From the NCBI RefSeq assembly GCF_001719615.1, contig NZ_MDVX01000011.1, forward strand, positions 124,001 through 188,000: a DNA stretch of 64,000 nucleotides, in the 5' to 3' direction. The notes under the pieces were generated by a model that worked only from the letters and a program-made list of their open reading frames with translations, ran no database searches and was not told where the DNA came from. The translations under genes and the position numbers were made by a program. The DNA comes from Neptunicoccus sediminis (GTDB lineage: Bacteria; Pseudomonadota; Alphaproteobacteria; Rhodobacterales; Rhodobacteraceae). Of this stretch, positions 28,098-37,692 are shown one piece after another (the first letter of the stretch is position 1; every line of letters begins with the position of its first letter).

Positions 28098-29348
28098 ATG
28101 GTCCAGAACAGCCACACACTCGGGATTGATTTCGGCACGTCGAACTCTGCCGCAGGATATTTGCGCGATGGCAAACCGCAGTTGATTAAGATGGACGGGG
28201 GCGACACCACCTTGCCGACCACCTTTTTCTTTGACTTTGAAAGCCGCAAAACCCTTATCGGGGAACCGGCAAATCAAGCGCTGCTAGCGGGGGCGGAGGG
28301 ACGCTTCATGCGGGCGCTCAAACGGGTTCTTGGCACCAGCCTGATGCATGAAAAACGTCAGTTGTTTAACGAACGTATCAGCTTTGTCGATATTATCGGA
28401 CGGTTTCTGGCAGAGATCAAATCCCGCGCCGAAGCCCAATCCGGACAGCAATTCACCAAAGCCCTGTCGGGGCGGCCTGTGGTGTTTCACGGCAGCGACG
28501 ACCCGCGGGAGGATCAGGCCGTAGCAGACCTGCGCGCCTGTTATCTCGCCGCCGGTTTTGATGAGGTGAGCTTCATGGCCGAGCCGGAAGCCGCCGCCAT
28601 TGCCAGCGGTGCGCTGGACCAGTCAGGCGAGATCGGGCTGATTGTGGACATCGGCGGCGGTACATCGGATTTTTCAGTGTTCCGCAGCCGCAACGGTGAG
28701 GTGGAAATCCTCGCCAATCACGGGATACGGATCGGGGGCACCGATTTTGACCACGACATCAGCTTTGCCCGCGTGATGCCCCTGCTGGGCAAAGGCAGTC
28801 TGCTGCGCGATGTGTTGGGGTCCGGCACAAAGCCCGCGCCCAATGCGATCTTTAACGATCTGGCCACTTGGGAGAAGATACCCTTCCTCTACACAGCACA
28901 GAACCGTAAAATGGTGGCGGATATGGTGCGGCAGGCGGAAGAGGTCGATAAGCTGCAACGTCTGGCCGAAGTGTTGGAGGACGAGCTTGGCCATGAGGTT
29001 GCCTTTGGCGTGGAGCAGGGCAAGATCGGCGCAAACAAAGGCCTGCCCGATGCTGCAATCCCACTAGACGGAATTGCAGCCGGGTTAAAGGCGCCATTGT
29101 CGGGCGAAACCCTGTCCGAACTGCTCTCCCCCTATGACACTGCGCTGCGCGTTGCGGCGCAGGACACTGTGAAACGGGCGGGACTGAAATATGCGCAGAT
29201 TCACAAGGTGATTTATGTGGGCGGCTCAAGCCTGATGTCGGTTGTCTCCCGCTCCATGAAGGTGCAATTCCCCGATGCGGACCACAGTTTTTCCGAAGTT
29301 TTCACGGCGGTGACGGACGGTCTGGCGTTGGCGGCAGGCAGGGTTTAA
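28098..29348 (+). CDS. Hsp70 family protein (DnaK/YegD-like, short form)
   Basis: This 416-residue protein has the actin-like ATPase core of Hsp70: phosphate loop IDFGTSNSAAG (10-20), the connecting FMAEPEAAAIASGA segment, IVDIGGGTSDFSVF and a C-terminal VIYVGGSSLM adenosine motif. It lacks the substrate-binding domain of DnaK, as in YegD relatives, so it may be a dedicated chaperone or regulator rather than a general one. The ATG at 28098 follows AGGAGCC. It is divergent from the glutaredoxin-MauE gene, with which it may share a role in maturing a membrane or redox protein. Confidence 0.88.
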   Translation: MVQNSHTLGIDFGTSNSAAGYLRDGKPQLIKMDGGDTTLPTTFFFDFESRKTLIGEPANQALLAGAEGRFMRALKRVLGTSLMHEKRQLFNERISFVDIIGRFLAEIKSRAEAQSGQQFTKALSGRPVVFHGSDDPREDQAVADLRACYLAAGFDEVSFMAEPEAAAIASGALDQSGEIGLIVDIGGGTSDFSVFRSRNGEVEILANHGIRIGGTDFDHDISFARVMPLLGKGSLLRDVLGSGTKPAPNAIFNDLATWEKIPFLYTAQNRKMVADMVRQAEEVDKLQRLAEVLEDELGHEVAFGVEQGKIGANKGLPDAAIPLDGIAAGLKAPLSGETLSELLSPYDTALRVAAQDTVKRAGLKYAQIHKVIYVGGSSLMSVVSRSMKVQFPDADHSFSEVFTAVTDGLALAAGRV

Positions 29349-29366
29349 CCTGCCTGCGCATTCTCT

Positions 29367-30713
29367 CTAGTAGAACCAGCGCACCAGAACCATGGTGATC
29401 GAGGGGAAGGCCACCAGAATGGCGATCCGCACAATATCGGACGCCACAAACGGCAGTGAGCCGCGATAGGTTTCCCGAATGCTGATATTTTTTGCCATCG
29501 CATTGATCACAAACAGGTTCATGCCCACGGGCGGGGTGATCAGGCCGATTTCGGCAGACATCAGCACAAGAATACCGAACCAGATACCGACTTCTGCGGG
29601 CGGAATGCCAAAATCCAGTTGCGTGATGATCGGCACAAAAATCGGCACAGTCAAAAAGATCATCGCCAGAGAGTCCATCACCGTTCCGAGCACCACATAA
29701 AGCACCAGCATACCGATCAGGATTGCCCATGGGCTGAGGCTCGCCTCCAGAAAGACGGCGGCGAGTGTTTGGGGCACTTGGGCAGAGGACAGGAAAGAGT
29801 TGAACACCCCTGCTGCAAGGATGATGAAAAAGATCATGCCAGAAGTACGTGCCGTAGACAAAAGCGCGTCTTTTACCGCAGGCCAGTTCAGCGCCCGTTT
29901 GGACATGGCAACAATCGCTGTGCCTGCCACACCTACAGCCGCCGCAGCGGTGGGGGAAAACGCGCCTGTGTAAATGCCACCGATCACCAGTGTGAAAATC
30001 ACCACCACAGGCCACACTGCGACAAGCGCGCGGAAGCGGTCACTATAGGGCATCCGTGGCAGGCTGTTGCCACTGCCCGGCACCATGCGCGTATAGATCG
30101 CAACCGTCACCATATAGCCGAGCATCGCCAGAATGCCCGGAACCAGCGCAGCGGTGAACAGTTTTTCAATATTTTCTTCGGCCAGAATTGCATAGACCAC
30201 CAGCACAACAGAAGGCGGGATCAGGATGCCAAGCGTGCCGCCCGCCGCCAGTGCGCCGGTAGACAGGGCCCCGCTATAGCCCGCACGGTCGAGTTCGGGC
30301 AGCGCCACGCGGCCCATGCTCGATGCCGTGGCAAGGGAGGATCCGCAGACCGCTCCAAAACCGGCAGAGGCACCGATGGCCGCCATCGCCAACCCGCCTC
30401 GACGGTGGCCAAGCCATGCTTCGGCTGCTTTGAACAGGCTGGAGGACATCCCCCCCCGCGTTGCAAACTCGCTCATCAGCAGGAACAGCGGGATGATCGA
30501 CAGGGAATAATTGGTCAGCGTGCCATAGGCAAAGGTCTTAAGCTGGCTGTCCATCATCCGCATGTTTCCGGCCACCAGATAGGTGCCAACCAGCCCGACA
30601 ATGAACATGGCAGCGGCAAGGGGAATACGAAAGCCGATCAGAACCAGCAGTACCGGAAAGCTGAGCATGCCGATTTGGAATGGCGTCAGCGCATTTGAGA
30701 TCAGGTCCAGCAT
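29367..30713 (-). CDS. TRAP transporter large permease, DctM family (second system)
   Basis: This 448-residue protein has about 12 helices and DctM signatures SIIPLFLLMSEFATRGG, AVCGSSLATASSMGRVALPEL and GTLGILIPPSVVLVVYAILAEE. It is the last gene of a leftward dctP-dctQ-dctM operon, three bases after dctQ. It is not closely similar to the first DctM in the window by eye, so the two systems are probably not a recent duplication. Its 3' end converges on the Hsp70-like gene. Confidence 0.92.
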   Translation of the reverse strand: MLDLISNALTPFQIGMLSFPVLLVLIGFRIPLAAAMFIVGLVGTYLVAGNMRMMDSQLKTFAYGTLTNYSLSIIPLFLLMSEFATRGGMSSSLFKAAEAWLGHRRGGLAMAAIGASAGFGAVCGSSLATASSMGRVALPELDRAGYSGALSTGALAAGGTLGILIPPSVVLVVYAILAEENIEKLFTAALVPGILAMLGYMVTVAIYTRMVPGSGNSLPRMPYSDRFRALVAVWPVVVIFTLVIGGIYTGAFSPTAAAAVGVAGTAIVAMSKRALNWPAVKDALLSTARTSGMIFFIILAAGVFNSFLSSAQVPQTLAAVFLEASLSPWAILIGMLVLYVVLGTVMDSLAMIFLTVPIFVPIITQLDFGIPPAEVGIWFGILVLMSAEIGLITPPVGMNLFVINAMAKNISIRETYRGSLPFVASDIVRIAILVAFPSITMVLVRWFY

Positions 30714-30716
30714 GGA

Positions 30717-31334
30717 TCAGACTTCCGTAGTATGGGGAGAGAGCAGTGCACGAATACGCCGCCAGACACAAAACAGCGCCACAAGAAAAAACACGGCGAC
30801 ACAGATTTCGGCAACGATATAGGTCGGCCAGAGCGGCAGGCCGAGGATCTGGGATTCCTGACTGGTGCGCATCCGGTCGGCGGCTGCAGCGAAATCCCCC
30901 TGCAACAGAAGATTGCCAAGCGGCTCCTTGGAGCCACGCGCCTTGGAAAACAGCATGTACCACTGGCGGGTCAATATCAGATAGGCCAGCGCCGCAAGGA
31001 TTACATCCCCGATCAGGTCGAGAACACGGTTGAAACGATCACCAAAAACCGGCTCGAACAGGTCGATCTTGATATGGCCCCGCTGGATCATGACCCAAGG
31101 CAGCGCCGCGAACAGCGCAAAGCCGACACCATATGTCACCAATTCTTCTTCCCCGAGGATCGGACGCAGCCAGCTTAGGGATTCTTGCGTGTTGTCAAAA
31201 ATGCGGCCACCCAGTTTCAGAAGGATACTGACGCAGGTGACGAGCGTTGCAAAAATAAGCCCCATGCCGCCAAGCAGGGCCAGTCCAGCCGCAAGCCGTG
31301 TCATGCCGCGTTCTGTGCGTTCGTAAAATGTCAT
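30717..31334 (-). CDS. TRAP transporter small permease, DctQ family (second system)
   Basis: This 205-residue protein has the four helices of DctQ plus a longer than usual cytoplasmic or periplasmic loop in the middle (about residues 125-160), which places it with the larger DctQ forms. YGVGFALFAALPWVMIQRGHIKIDLFE carries the family pattern. A GC-rich hairpin lies between this gene and the upstream binding-protein gene. Confidence 0.88.
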   Translation of the reverse strand: MTFYERTERGMTRLAAGLALLGGMGLIFATLVTCVSILLKLGGRIFDNTQESLSWLRPILGEEELVTYGVGFALFAALPWVMIQRGHIKIDLFEPVFGDRFNRVLDLIGDVILAALAYLILTRQWYMLFSKARGSKEPLGNLLLQGDFAAAADRMRTSQESQILGLPLWPTYIVAEICVAVFFLVALFCVWRRIRALLSPHTTEV

Positions 31335-31341
31335 GGAAACA

Positions 31342-31380
31342 TCCGGTCGGGGGGTCCGGCCCCCCGCTTCGGGGACCGGA
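31342..31380. other. GC-rich nested hairpin between dctP and dctQ genes
   Basis: TCCGGTC (31342-31348) pairs with GACCGGA (31374-31380), and runs of G and C between them can form an inner stem. It lies in the 66-base gap after the solute-binding gene. Such hairpins often protect the upstream mRNA or partly stop transcription, giving more binding protein than permease. No T tract is present. Confidence 0.5.
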
Positions 31381-31400
31381 CAGTTTCGGGTTGGAGAGTT

Positions 31401-32420
31401 TTACTGGTTGTCAGCGATCAGCTTGCGGGCTTGCTCGATTGCAGCAGCACCGTCAAAGCCTTCGTCGTTGGCCCGTGCAGTCCAGCGGTCGTATACCGGC
31501 TGGGCCGCTTCGATCCAGCGGGCCACTTCGGCTTCGTCCAGTTCAATAATGTTGTTGCCTTCGGCTTTGGAACGACCGAACGCATCCGCATCCAGCATGG
31601 CCTGCGCCGCTTTCACACCCAGCGCCTTGCCGGTTTCGGCGTCCAGAATGGCCCGCAGGTCGTCAGGCATGCTTTCATAAACATCCCAGTTCATCGCCAG
31701 AACAAAAACCGCCGTGTAAAGTGCGCGATCTCCGCCCAGTTCGGTGTGATTGCTCACCAGTTCGGCCAGCTTGATCGACGGGGTCACTTCCCAAGGCACA
31801 ACCGCGCCGCTGATTACACCTTTGGACAGGTTCTCGGGGATCTTTGGCAGGGGCATACCCACCGGCGTTGCACCAAGTTCGCCCAGCAGGTCTGTGACCA
31901 GACGGGTCGGGCCGCGCATTTCCTTACCGGCAAGATCTTCGAGTTTGGCGATAGGCTCTTCAGAGTGGATCACACCCGGACCATGCACCCAACCTGTCAG
32001 TACCTTTACGTCGGCCAGTTCGCCGTCCTGCAATTCGCTTTCCACCAGATCGTAATAGGCTTTGGATGTGGCCACAGCGTTTTGCATGATGAAGGGAAGT
32101 TCAAAGACTTCGGTGCGGTTGAACCGGCCCGAGGTGTAGCCCGGCAGGGTCAGAACAGCCTCAACCGCGCCGTCTGCGGCCTGATCGAACAGATCGCCCG
32201 GACGCCCGCCAAGGGACATGCTGTCATAAGGCTCCAGTTTGATGCGCCCGTCGCTGGCTTCGGCCAGACGTTCTGCCAGTGGCACAAGGAACTTGGCGTG
32301 CAGCGGTGCTTTGGCGGACATGAAGTGGTGCACACGAATTGTGACCTCTTGGGCCTGCGCAAATGTCGTTGCACTGGCAAGCGCCAAAGCTGTGATGGAT
32401 GTTTTAATGAACCGGTTCAT
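31401..32420 (-). CDS. TRAP transporter solute-binding protein, DctP family (second system)
   Basis: This 339-residue periplasmic protein begins with a signal peptide (MNRFIKTSITALALASATTF, cleavage near AQA) and the mature segment EVTIRVHHFMSAKAPLHAKF. LAGKEMRGPTRLVTDLLGELGATPVGMPLPKIPENL includes the conserved arginine region that grips the ligand carboxylate. It is the first gene of the second TRAP operon; the 181-base gap upstream should hold its promoter. No regulator lies beside it and the substrate is unknown. Confidence 0.92.
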   Translation of the reverse strand: MNRFIKTSITALALASATTFAQAQEVTIRVHHFMSAKAPLHAKFLVPLAERLAEASDGRIKLEPYDSMSLGGRPGDLFDQAADGAVEAVLTLPGYTSGRFNRTEVFELPFIMQNAVATSKAYYDLVESELQDGELADVKVLTGWVHGPGVIHSEEPIAKLEDLAGKEMRGPTRLVTDLLGELGATPVGMPLPKIPENLSKGVISGAVVPWEVTPSIKLAELVSNHTELGGDRALYTAVFVLAMNWDVYESMPDDLRAILDAETGKALGVKAAQAMLDADAFGRSKAEGNNIIELDEAEVARWIEAAQPVYDRWTARANDEGFDGAAAIEQARKLIADNQ

Positions 32421-32556
32421 CGGGTCCTCCCTTGGTTTAATGTAATCACTGATCCATTTGCGCCTTAGTACGGTTTGGTCTGGCTTGGATCGTTATTGTC
32501 GAGTCATAGAGCAAAATTGCCTCGCTGTCGCAATAACCGTTTCACTTAATACGATC

Positions 32557-32586
32557 AATAGGTCGTTCCAAATGCAACGATCTATT
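32557..32586. promoter_or_regulatory. Imperfect inverted repeat upstream of the second TRAP operon
   Basis: AATAGGTCGTT (32557-32567) and AACGATCTATT (32576-32586) match in 10 of 11 inverted positions with 8 bases between. The repeat lies 137 bases upstream of dctP and just beyond the end of the ABC permease gene. It could be an operator for the TRAP operon or an AT-rich stop for the ABC operon; no T tract follows, so an operator is slightly favoured. Confidence 0.35.
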
Positions 32587-32601
32587 CTGCACCCTACCCG
32601 A

Positions 32602-33372
32602 CTAACGGCTGGGGACAGAGTTCTCGAACTTGCGAAACAGGAGTGTGATGACACCGGCAATGATCAGGTAGAACAACGCCAAAAGCAGCAGCGGTTCATA
32701 GACAATCAACATGTCAGAACGCACGCGGGAAGAGACAGCGTAAATCTCGACCACGGTGATTGTCGCCACCAACGGGGTTGCTTTCAACTGCAAAATTGTC
32801 TCCCCGCCAAGGGTCGGCAGCACACTGCGGATTGCCTGTGGCAGCCAGATGCGGCGGAACATGGTAAAGCGGGGCATGCCAAAGGAGTTGGCCGCCTCAA
32901 GCTGGCCTTTGTTCACACTGGAAAAAGCCCCTCGCATGACCTCGCCTTCATAGCCTGCATAAGACAGGGTCAGCGCCAACACTGCATAGGGCCATGCCTG
33001 GCGCAGATAGGGCCACAGATCGCTGCCGCGAATCCACGGGATTTGCGGGAATAGCGACCCCAGCCCGTAATACAACAGCCAGATTTGCAACAGCAGCGGC
33101 GTCCCGCGAATAACGGTGCAAAACACCCGTGCCGGCGCGGCGAGATACCAAGGCCCGATCGCCTGTGCCAGTCCCAACGGTATCGCCAGCAGAAACCCCA
33201 GAATACAGGTAACAATCAAAATCCAGATGGTGCGCCACAAACCTTCAAGGGCAAGCGGGGCATATTGCGGTATCCAGTCCCAGCGCAGAGACAGGGCGCA
33301 CCAGATCACGAAAATCGCGAACAGCGCCATCATGACGATGCGGTGGGGTTGCAACAGGGCACGCAATGTCAT
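32602..33372 (-). CDS. Polar amino acid ABC transporter permease, HisM type
   Basis: This 256-residue inner-membrane permease has about five helices and the EAA-type loop GMPRFTMFRRIWLPQAIRSVLPTLGGE that contacts the ATPase. GYEGEVMRGAFSSVNKGQLEAANSFGM is the usual HisM/QM-family signature. The ATG at 33372 overlaps the preceding permease stop by four bases (ATGA). It is the last gene of the operon. Confidence 0.92.
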   Translation of the reverse strand: MTLRALLQPHRIVMMALFAIFVIWCALSLRWDWIPQYAPLALEGLWRTIWILIVTCILGFLLAIPLGLAQAIGPWYLAAPARVFCTVIRGTPLLLQIWLLYYGLGSLFPQIPWIRGSDLWPYLRQAWPYAVLALTLSYAGYEGEVMRGAFSSVNKGQLEAANSFGMPRFTMFRRIWLPQAIRSVLPTLGGETILQLKATPLVATITVVEIYAVSSRVRSDMLIVYEPLLLLALFYLIIAGVITLLFRKFENSVPSR

Positions 33373-34085
33373 CGGCTTTGCCCCGCCCGCAAGGAGGGCT
33401 GGCCCCGTCGCGCCCATTTCTCGATGCGCCCGAACACCACGCCGGATAGAAGTGTGACGATAAGATAGAGCGCACCGGCAGCCAGAAAGAAAGTGAAATA
33501 GGCCCGCGTACTTGCCGCGGCCTGTTTTGTCTCAAGGGTCAGCTCGCTAAAGCCGACAATCGCCAGAAGTGCGGTATCTTTGGTCGCGATCAGCCAGAGG
33601 TTCGCCAAACCCGGCACCGCAAATGACATCATCGCAGGGATCGTGACGCGGCGCATCACCAGCAAGGCGGGCATCCCGTAGGCGCGTGCGGCCTCCATCT
33701 GGCCTTTGGGCACGGCCTGAATCGCGCCGCGCAGCACTTCGGTTGAATAGGCCCCCTGCACAATGCCAAGCACCCAGATACCGGCCACAACGCCGCTGAT
33801 TTCAACACGACCATAGCCCATCGCCTCGGCCGCTTTGTTGATCAGATCGGTTCCCACGTAATATAGAATGAGGATCAGCACCAGTTCCGGCACCGCCCTG
33901 ATAACAGTCGTATAAATGCCGAGGAGGTCACGAATGACCACCCCGCCATAAAGTTTACCATATGCTCCGAAGAGCCCGATCACCAACCCCAACCCGAAAG
34001 CGCCAAAGGCGATTTGCAGAGAGTTGACCAGCCCACGCAGAAGGTTGCCGCCCCAGCCCGGGGGCGAAAGCGACAACAATTCCAT
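33369..34085 (-). CDS. Polar amino acid ABC transporter permease, HisQ type
   Basis: This 238-residue permease pairs with the HisM-type subunit. It has IRAVPELVLILILYYVG, the STEVLRGAIQAVPKGQMEAARAYGM signature and the VMRRVTIPAMM coupling helix. I took the ATG at 34085, which gives the MELLSLSPPGWG start similar to other HisQ proteins; an in-frame TTG at 34124 would add 13 residues and cannot be excluded. It lies downstream of the binding-protein gene. Confidence 0.88.
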   Translation of the reverse strand: MELLSLSPPGWGGNLLRGLVNSLQIAFGAFGLGLVIGLFGAYGKLYGGVVIRDLLGIYTTVIRAVPELVLILILYYVGTDLINKAAEAMGYGRVEISGVVAGIWVLGIVQGAYSTEVLRGAIQAVPKGQMEAARAYGMPALLVMRRVTIPAMMSFAVPGLANLWLIATKDTALLAIVGFSELTLETKQAAASTRAYFTFFLAAGALYLIVTLLSGVVFGRIEKWARRGQPSLRAGQSR

Positions 34086-34136
34086 GCTCTGTGCAAGACC
34101 GAGCGTATCTAACAGAGTTTCCAAACCGGCGTCTTA

Positions 34137-34907
34137 TCAGTAGATGCTGGTCGTGAAATATTTGGAGGTGATTTCGGCATGGGTGCCATCGTCCAGAATC
34201 TTCTTGATGCCTGAATTCAGCTTTTCGCGCAGCGCGTCTTCACCCTTGCGCACGCCTGCACCGACACCTTTGCCAAGGATCGCGGGATCGTCCTCTACAG
34301 CGCCTTTGATTTCACAGCATGCTCCATTGTCGGAGTTTACGAAATCCGCCATCGCGATGCTGTCTGCCTGTGTTGCATCAATCCGGCCGGCAACCAGATC
34401 CTGGTTCGCTTCGTCTTGTGTCTGGTACACTCGGATTTCGGCGGCATCCTTGAAATGCTCGTTCGCATAGGCTTGATGGATCGTAGAGGCTTGAATGCCG
34501 ATGATCTTACCAGCCAGCGATTCTGGGGTTGGTTCGATGTCCATAGATTTATCCGCAACAATCACGGCAGGTGTGTTGTAGTAGGGATCGCTGAAATCAA
34601 TGGTTTTCATCCGCTCTTCGGTAATCGACATGGACGCCATGATCGCATCCACGGTGCCACTGGTCAGGGATGGGATGATCCCGTCCCAAGCAACCGGCGT
34701 AATCACACAGTCCATTTTCTCGGCGGCACAGACTGCGTTGATCACATCCACTTCCCAGCCGTTCCAATTGCCAGCGGAATCAACCGAAGCAAAGGGCGGA
34801 TAGGGTTCGGCGGCGATGCCGATTTTCACTTCTTCAGCACTGGCAGCGGCTGCGGCGCCCAGCACGGCGGCTGTCACAGTCGCCTTGATAATAGTCTTCA
34901 ATGTCAT
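34137..34907 (-). CDS. Polar amino acid ABC transporter substrate-binding protein
   Basis: This 256-residue periplasmic protein has a signal peptide (MTLKTIIKATVTAAVLGAAA, cleavage near ASA) and the mature segment EEVKIGIAAEPYPPFAS, typical of family 3 binding proteins for arginine, lysine, histidine and opines. The WDGIIPSLTSGTVDAIMASMSITEERMKTIDFSDPYY segment supplies ligand contacts. With dimethylargininase and a PLP aminotransferase encoded nearby, arginine or a methylated arginine is the likely ligand. A disulfide-prone CAAEKMDC pair is visible. Confidence 0.9.
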   Translation of the reverse strand: MTLKTIIKATVTAAVLGAAAAASAEEVKIGIAAEPYPPFASVDSAGNWNGWEVDVINAVCAAEKMDCVITPVAWDGIIPSLTSGTVDAIMASMSITEERMKTIDFSDPYYNTPAVIVADKSMDIEPTPESLAGKIIGIQASTIHQAYANEHFKDAAEIRVYQTQDEANQDLVAGRIDATQADSIAMADFVNSDNGACCEIKGAVEDDPAILGKGVGAGVRKGEDALREKLNSGIKKILDDGTHAEITSKYFTTSIY

Positions 34908-34936
34908 GGTGTAGTCTCCTTGTTGAATGGGCCGGT

Positions 34937-35737
<801 letters not shown>

Positions 35738-35782
35738 TTGTATCCCCTTCAATTCCTGTCTTGTAGTAATGCAAGATTCGGG

Positions 35783-35804
35783 TAATTATGCAAGCGTATA
35801 ATTA
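35783..35804. promoter_or_regulatory. Perfect inverted repeat between ABC operon and TetR gene
   Basis: TAATTAT-N8-ATAATTA (35783-35804) is a perfect inverted repeat in the short divergent gap. Two TGCAAG direct repeats (in TAATGCAAG at 35767 and TTATGCAAG at 35786) overlap it. It is the best candidate operator for the adjacent TetR protein, controlling itself and the transporter. Confidence 0.5.
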
Positions 35805-35820
35805 GTACAGGAAGCATCCG

Positions 35821-36501
35821 GTGCCAGAGCCCCGTCCAAAATTCAGGAGAGAGCCCGCGACCCAGCGGAAAGAGGCGCTGATCCATGCCGCCCTGAGCCT
35901 GATTTCCGAACAGGGCATCGGCGGCGCCACGGTCCGCGCCATCGCCCAAAGGGCTGATGTGACCCAAGGTTTGATCCGGCATTATTTCTCCAGCAAGGAA
36001 GAACTGATCGGCGCGGCCTATGAATACCATATGGACCAAATGACCGAACTGACCGCCACGCCAGCCGCCGCACCCGATGTGTCAGCACGCCACCGGCTTG
36101 GCGGATTTGTGGCGGCGGGCCTGACCGCGCCAGTGATGGACACCCGCTCTGTCACGCTTTGGGCCAGCTTTATCAGCTCCCTGCGTCAAGATAACAATAT
36201 GCGCGCCATGCACCAGCGCACCTATTACAACTTTCGCAACCGGCTGGAGACGCTGATTGCCGAGGCACTGGCCGAGGCCGGAACGCCAGCATCACAGGTT
36301 GAATTGCGCCGCATGGCCATCGCGGGGAACGCGGTGATCGACGGGCTTTGGATGGAAGGCGGGGCATTGCCCGAAGCCTTTGAAGCCGGAGAACTGGCCC
36401 GTATCGGCCTGCACTCTGTCGGGGCGATTGTCGGGCTCGATCTGACCCCGAGTTTGACCGCACAAAATGACGAAAAATACCTAACAACTCAGGAAGGGTG
36501 A
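35821..36501 (+). CDS. TetR family regulator, BetI-like
   Basis: This 226-residue protein has a TetR HTH (about residues 20-60, with GGATVRAIAQRADVTQGLIRHYFSSKEELIGAAYEYH), which is close to the BetI subgroup, and a C-terminal domain with WASFISSLRQDNNMRAMH. It starts at a GTG with AGGAAG six bases upstream. It is divergent from the ABC operon and followed after three bases by the aminotransferase gene, so it probably controls uptake and catabolism together. Confidence 0.87.
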   Translation: MPEPRPKFRREPATQRKEALIHAALSLISEQGIGGATVRAIAQRADVTQGLIRHYFSSKEELIGAAYEYHMDQMTELTATPAAAPDVSARHRLGGFVAAGLTAPVMDTRSVTLWASFISSLRQDNNMRAMHQRTYYNFRNRLETLIAEALAEAGTPASQVELRRMAIAGNAVIDGLWMEGGALPEAFEAGELARIGLHSVGAIVGLDLTPSLTAQNDEKYLTTQEG

Positions 36502-36504
36502 GCC

Positions 36505-37692
36505 ATGAAACTTGCTGCAATCACAGACCGGCTTGCAGGGCTCGGCGGCGCGAAGTGGGAAATCCATGCGCTTGCACGCAGACTGTCCGCGCAGGGGCGG
36601 GACATTATTGAACTGACCATCGGGGAACCGGATGTACCAACGCCAGATGTCCTTGTTTCGGCAGCGATAGATGCGCTTGGCCAACACCGCACCGGCTATT
36701 CCAGCGGCGAAGGCGAACCCGGTCTGCGGGCAGCGCTGGCGGACCGTTACAGCATGCGCAACGGCCGCGAGATCACAGCGGATCAGATCATGTGTTTCCC
36801 CGGCACACAGACCTCTCTTTACGCAATCTTTACCGGAATCGGGGAGAGTGGCGATGAGGTGCTGGTGGGCGATCCGATGTATGCCACCTATGAAGGTGTC
36901 ATCCGTGCCAGCGGTGCCACAATGGTGCCGGTTCCCCTGCGCCCCGAAAACGGCTTTCGCATGCAGGCCGCAGACATTGAAAGCCGGATTACACCCAACA
37001 CGCGGGCGATTTTCCTGAACACGCCCCACAATCCCACGGGGTCCATCCTGACCGCCGAAGATATTACCGCAATCGGTGCGCTGGCAAAAAAGCACGATCT
37101 CTGGATCATCTCGGATGAGGTTTATGAGGACCTGATCTTTGATGGCAGTGATTTCACCTCTCCCCTGTCTTTCCCCGATCTGGCAGACCGCGTGATCGTG
37201 GCCTCTTCCATCTCCAAATCCCACGCCGCACCGGGGTTCCGCAGCGGCTGGCTTGTGGGGCCGGAAGCCTTTACCGCTGCGCTGTTGCCGCTGGCGGAAA
37301 CCATGTTGTTCGGCAACCAGCCCTTCATCGCGGATATGACGGAAAAAGCCGTTCGGGACGGGTCTACCGTTGCAAAGGGCATGTGCGAGCGCTTTTCCAA
37401 ACGGGCAGCACTTTTGGAGCGGCGGCTATCAGCCGAAAGCGATCTTCTGGTCCATCGCCCTGACGCGGGTATGTTCGCGCTGATCAATGTGGCCTCCACC
37501 GGCATGAGCGGGCTCGACTATGCAAAACACCTTTTGGAACACGGCAATGTGGCGGTCATGCCCGGCAGTTCTTTTGGCGACTCGTTAAAAGACTGGGTGC
37601 GCGTTGCGCTGACGGTGGATGACACCGCTTTTGACACCGCCTGCGACCGTATCATCAAACACGCACATTCTTTGCAAATGGAAACAGTATGA
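36505..37692 (+). CDS. Class I/II PLP-dependent aminotransferase (arginine:pyruvate-type candidate)
   Basis: This 395-residue enzyme has the fold type I aminotransferase signatures: IELTIGEPDVPTP, LNTPHNPTGS (174-180), ISDEVYEDLIF, and SSISKSHAAPGFRSGW with K238 as the Schiff base lysine. Arginine:pyruvate transaminase of the ATA pathway belongs to this group, and the neighbours (cationic amino acid ABC transporter, dimethylargininase) make arginine or methylarginine a reasonable substrate. The downstream gene overlaps its stop by four bases. Aspartate or aromatic aminotransferase activity cannot be excluded. Confidence 0.85.
   Translation: MKLAAITDRLAGLGGAKWEIHALARRLSAQGRDIIELTIGEPDVPTPDVLVSAAIDALGQHRTGYSSGEGEPGLRAALADRYSMRNGREITADQIMCFPGTQTSLYAIFTGIGESGDEVLVGDPMYATYEGVIRASGATMVPVPLRPENGFRMQAADIESRITPNTRAIFLNTPHNPTGSILTAEDITAIGALAKKHDLWIISDEVYEDLIFDGSDFTSPLSFPDLADRVIVASSISKSHAAPGFRSGWLVGPEAFTAALLPLAETMLFGNQPFIADMTEKAVRDGSTVAKGMCERFSKRAALLERRLSAESDLLVHRPDAGMFALINVASTGMSGLDYAKHLLEHGNVAVMPGSSFGDSLKDWVRVALTVDDTAFDTACDRIIKHAHSLQMETV

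Noticed and set aside
8580-32420. The two TRAP systems as a recent duplication or repeat
   Set aside because: The proteins differ clearly in sequence and length (DctQ 168 against 205 residues) and gene order relative to neighbours differs, so they are separate systems.
31185-32468. 427-codon open frame opposite the second dctP
   Set aside because: It is a shadow of dctP and part of dctQ with no domain pattern; the minus-strand genes have signal peptide and TRAP motifs.
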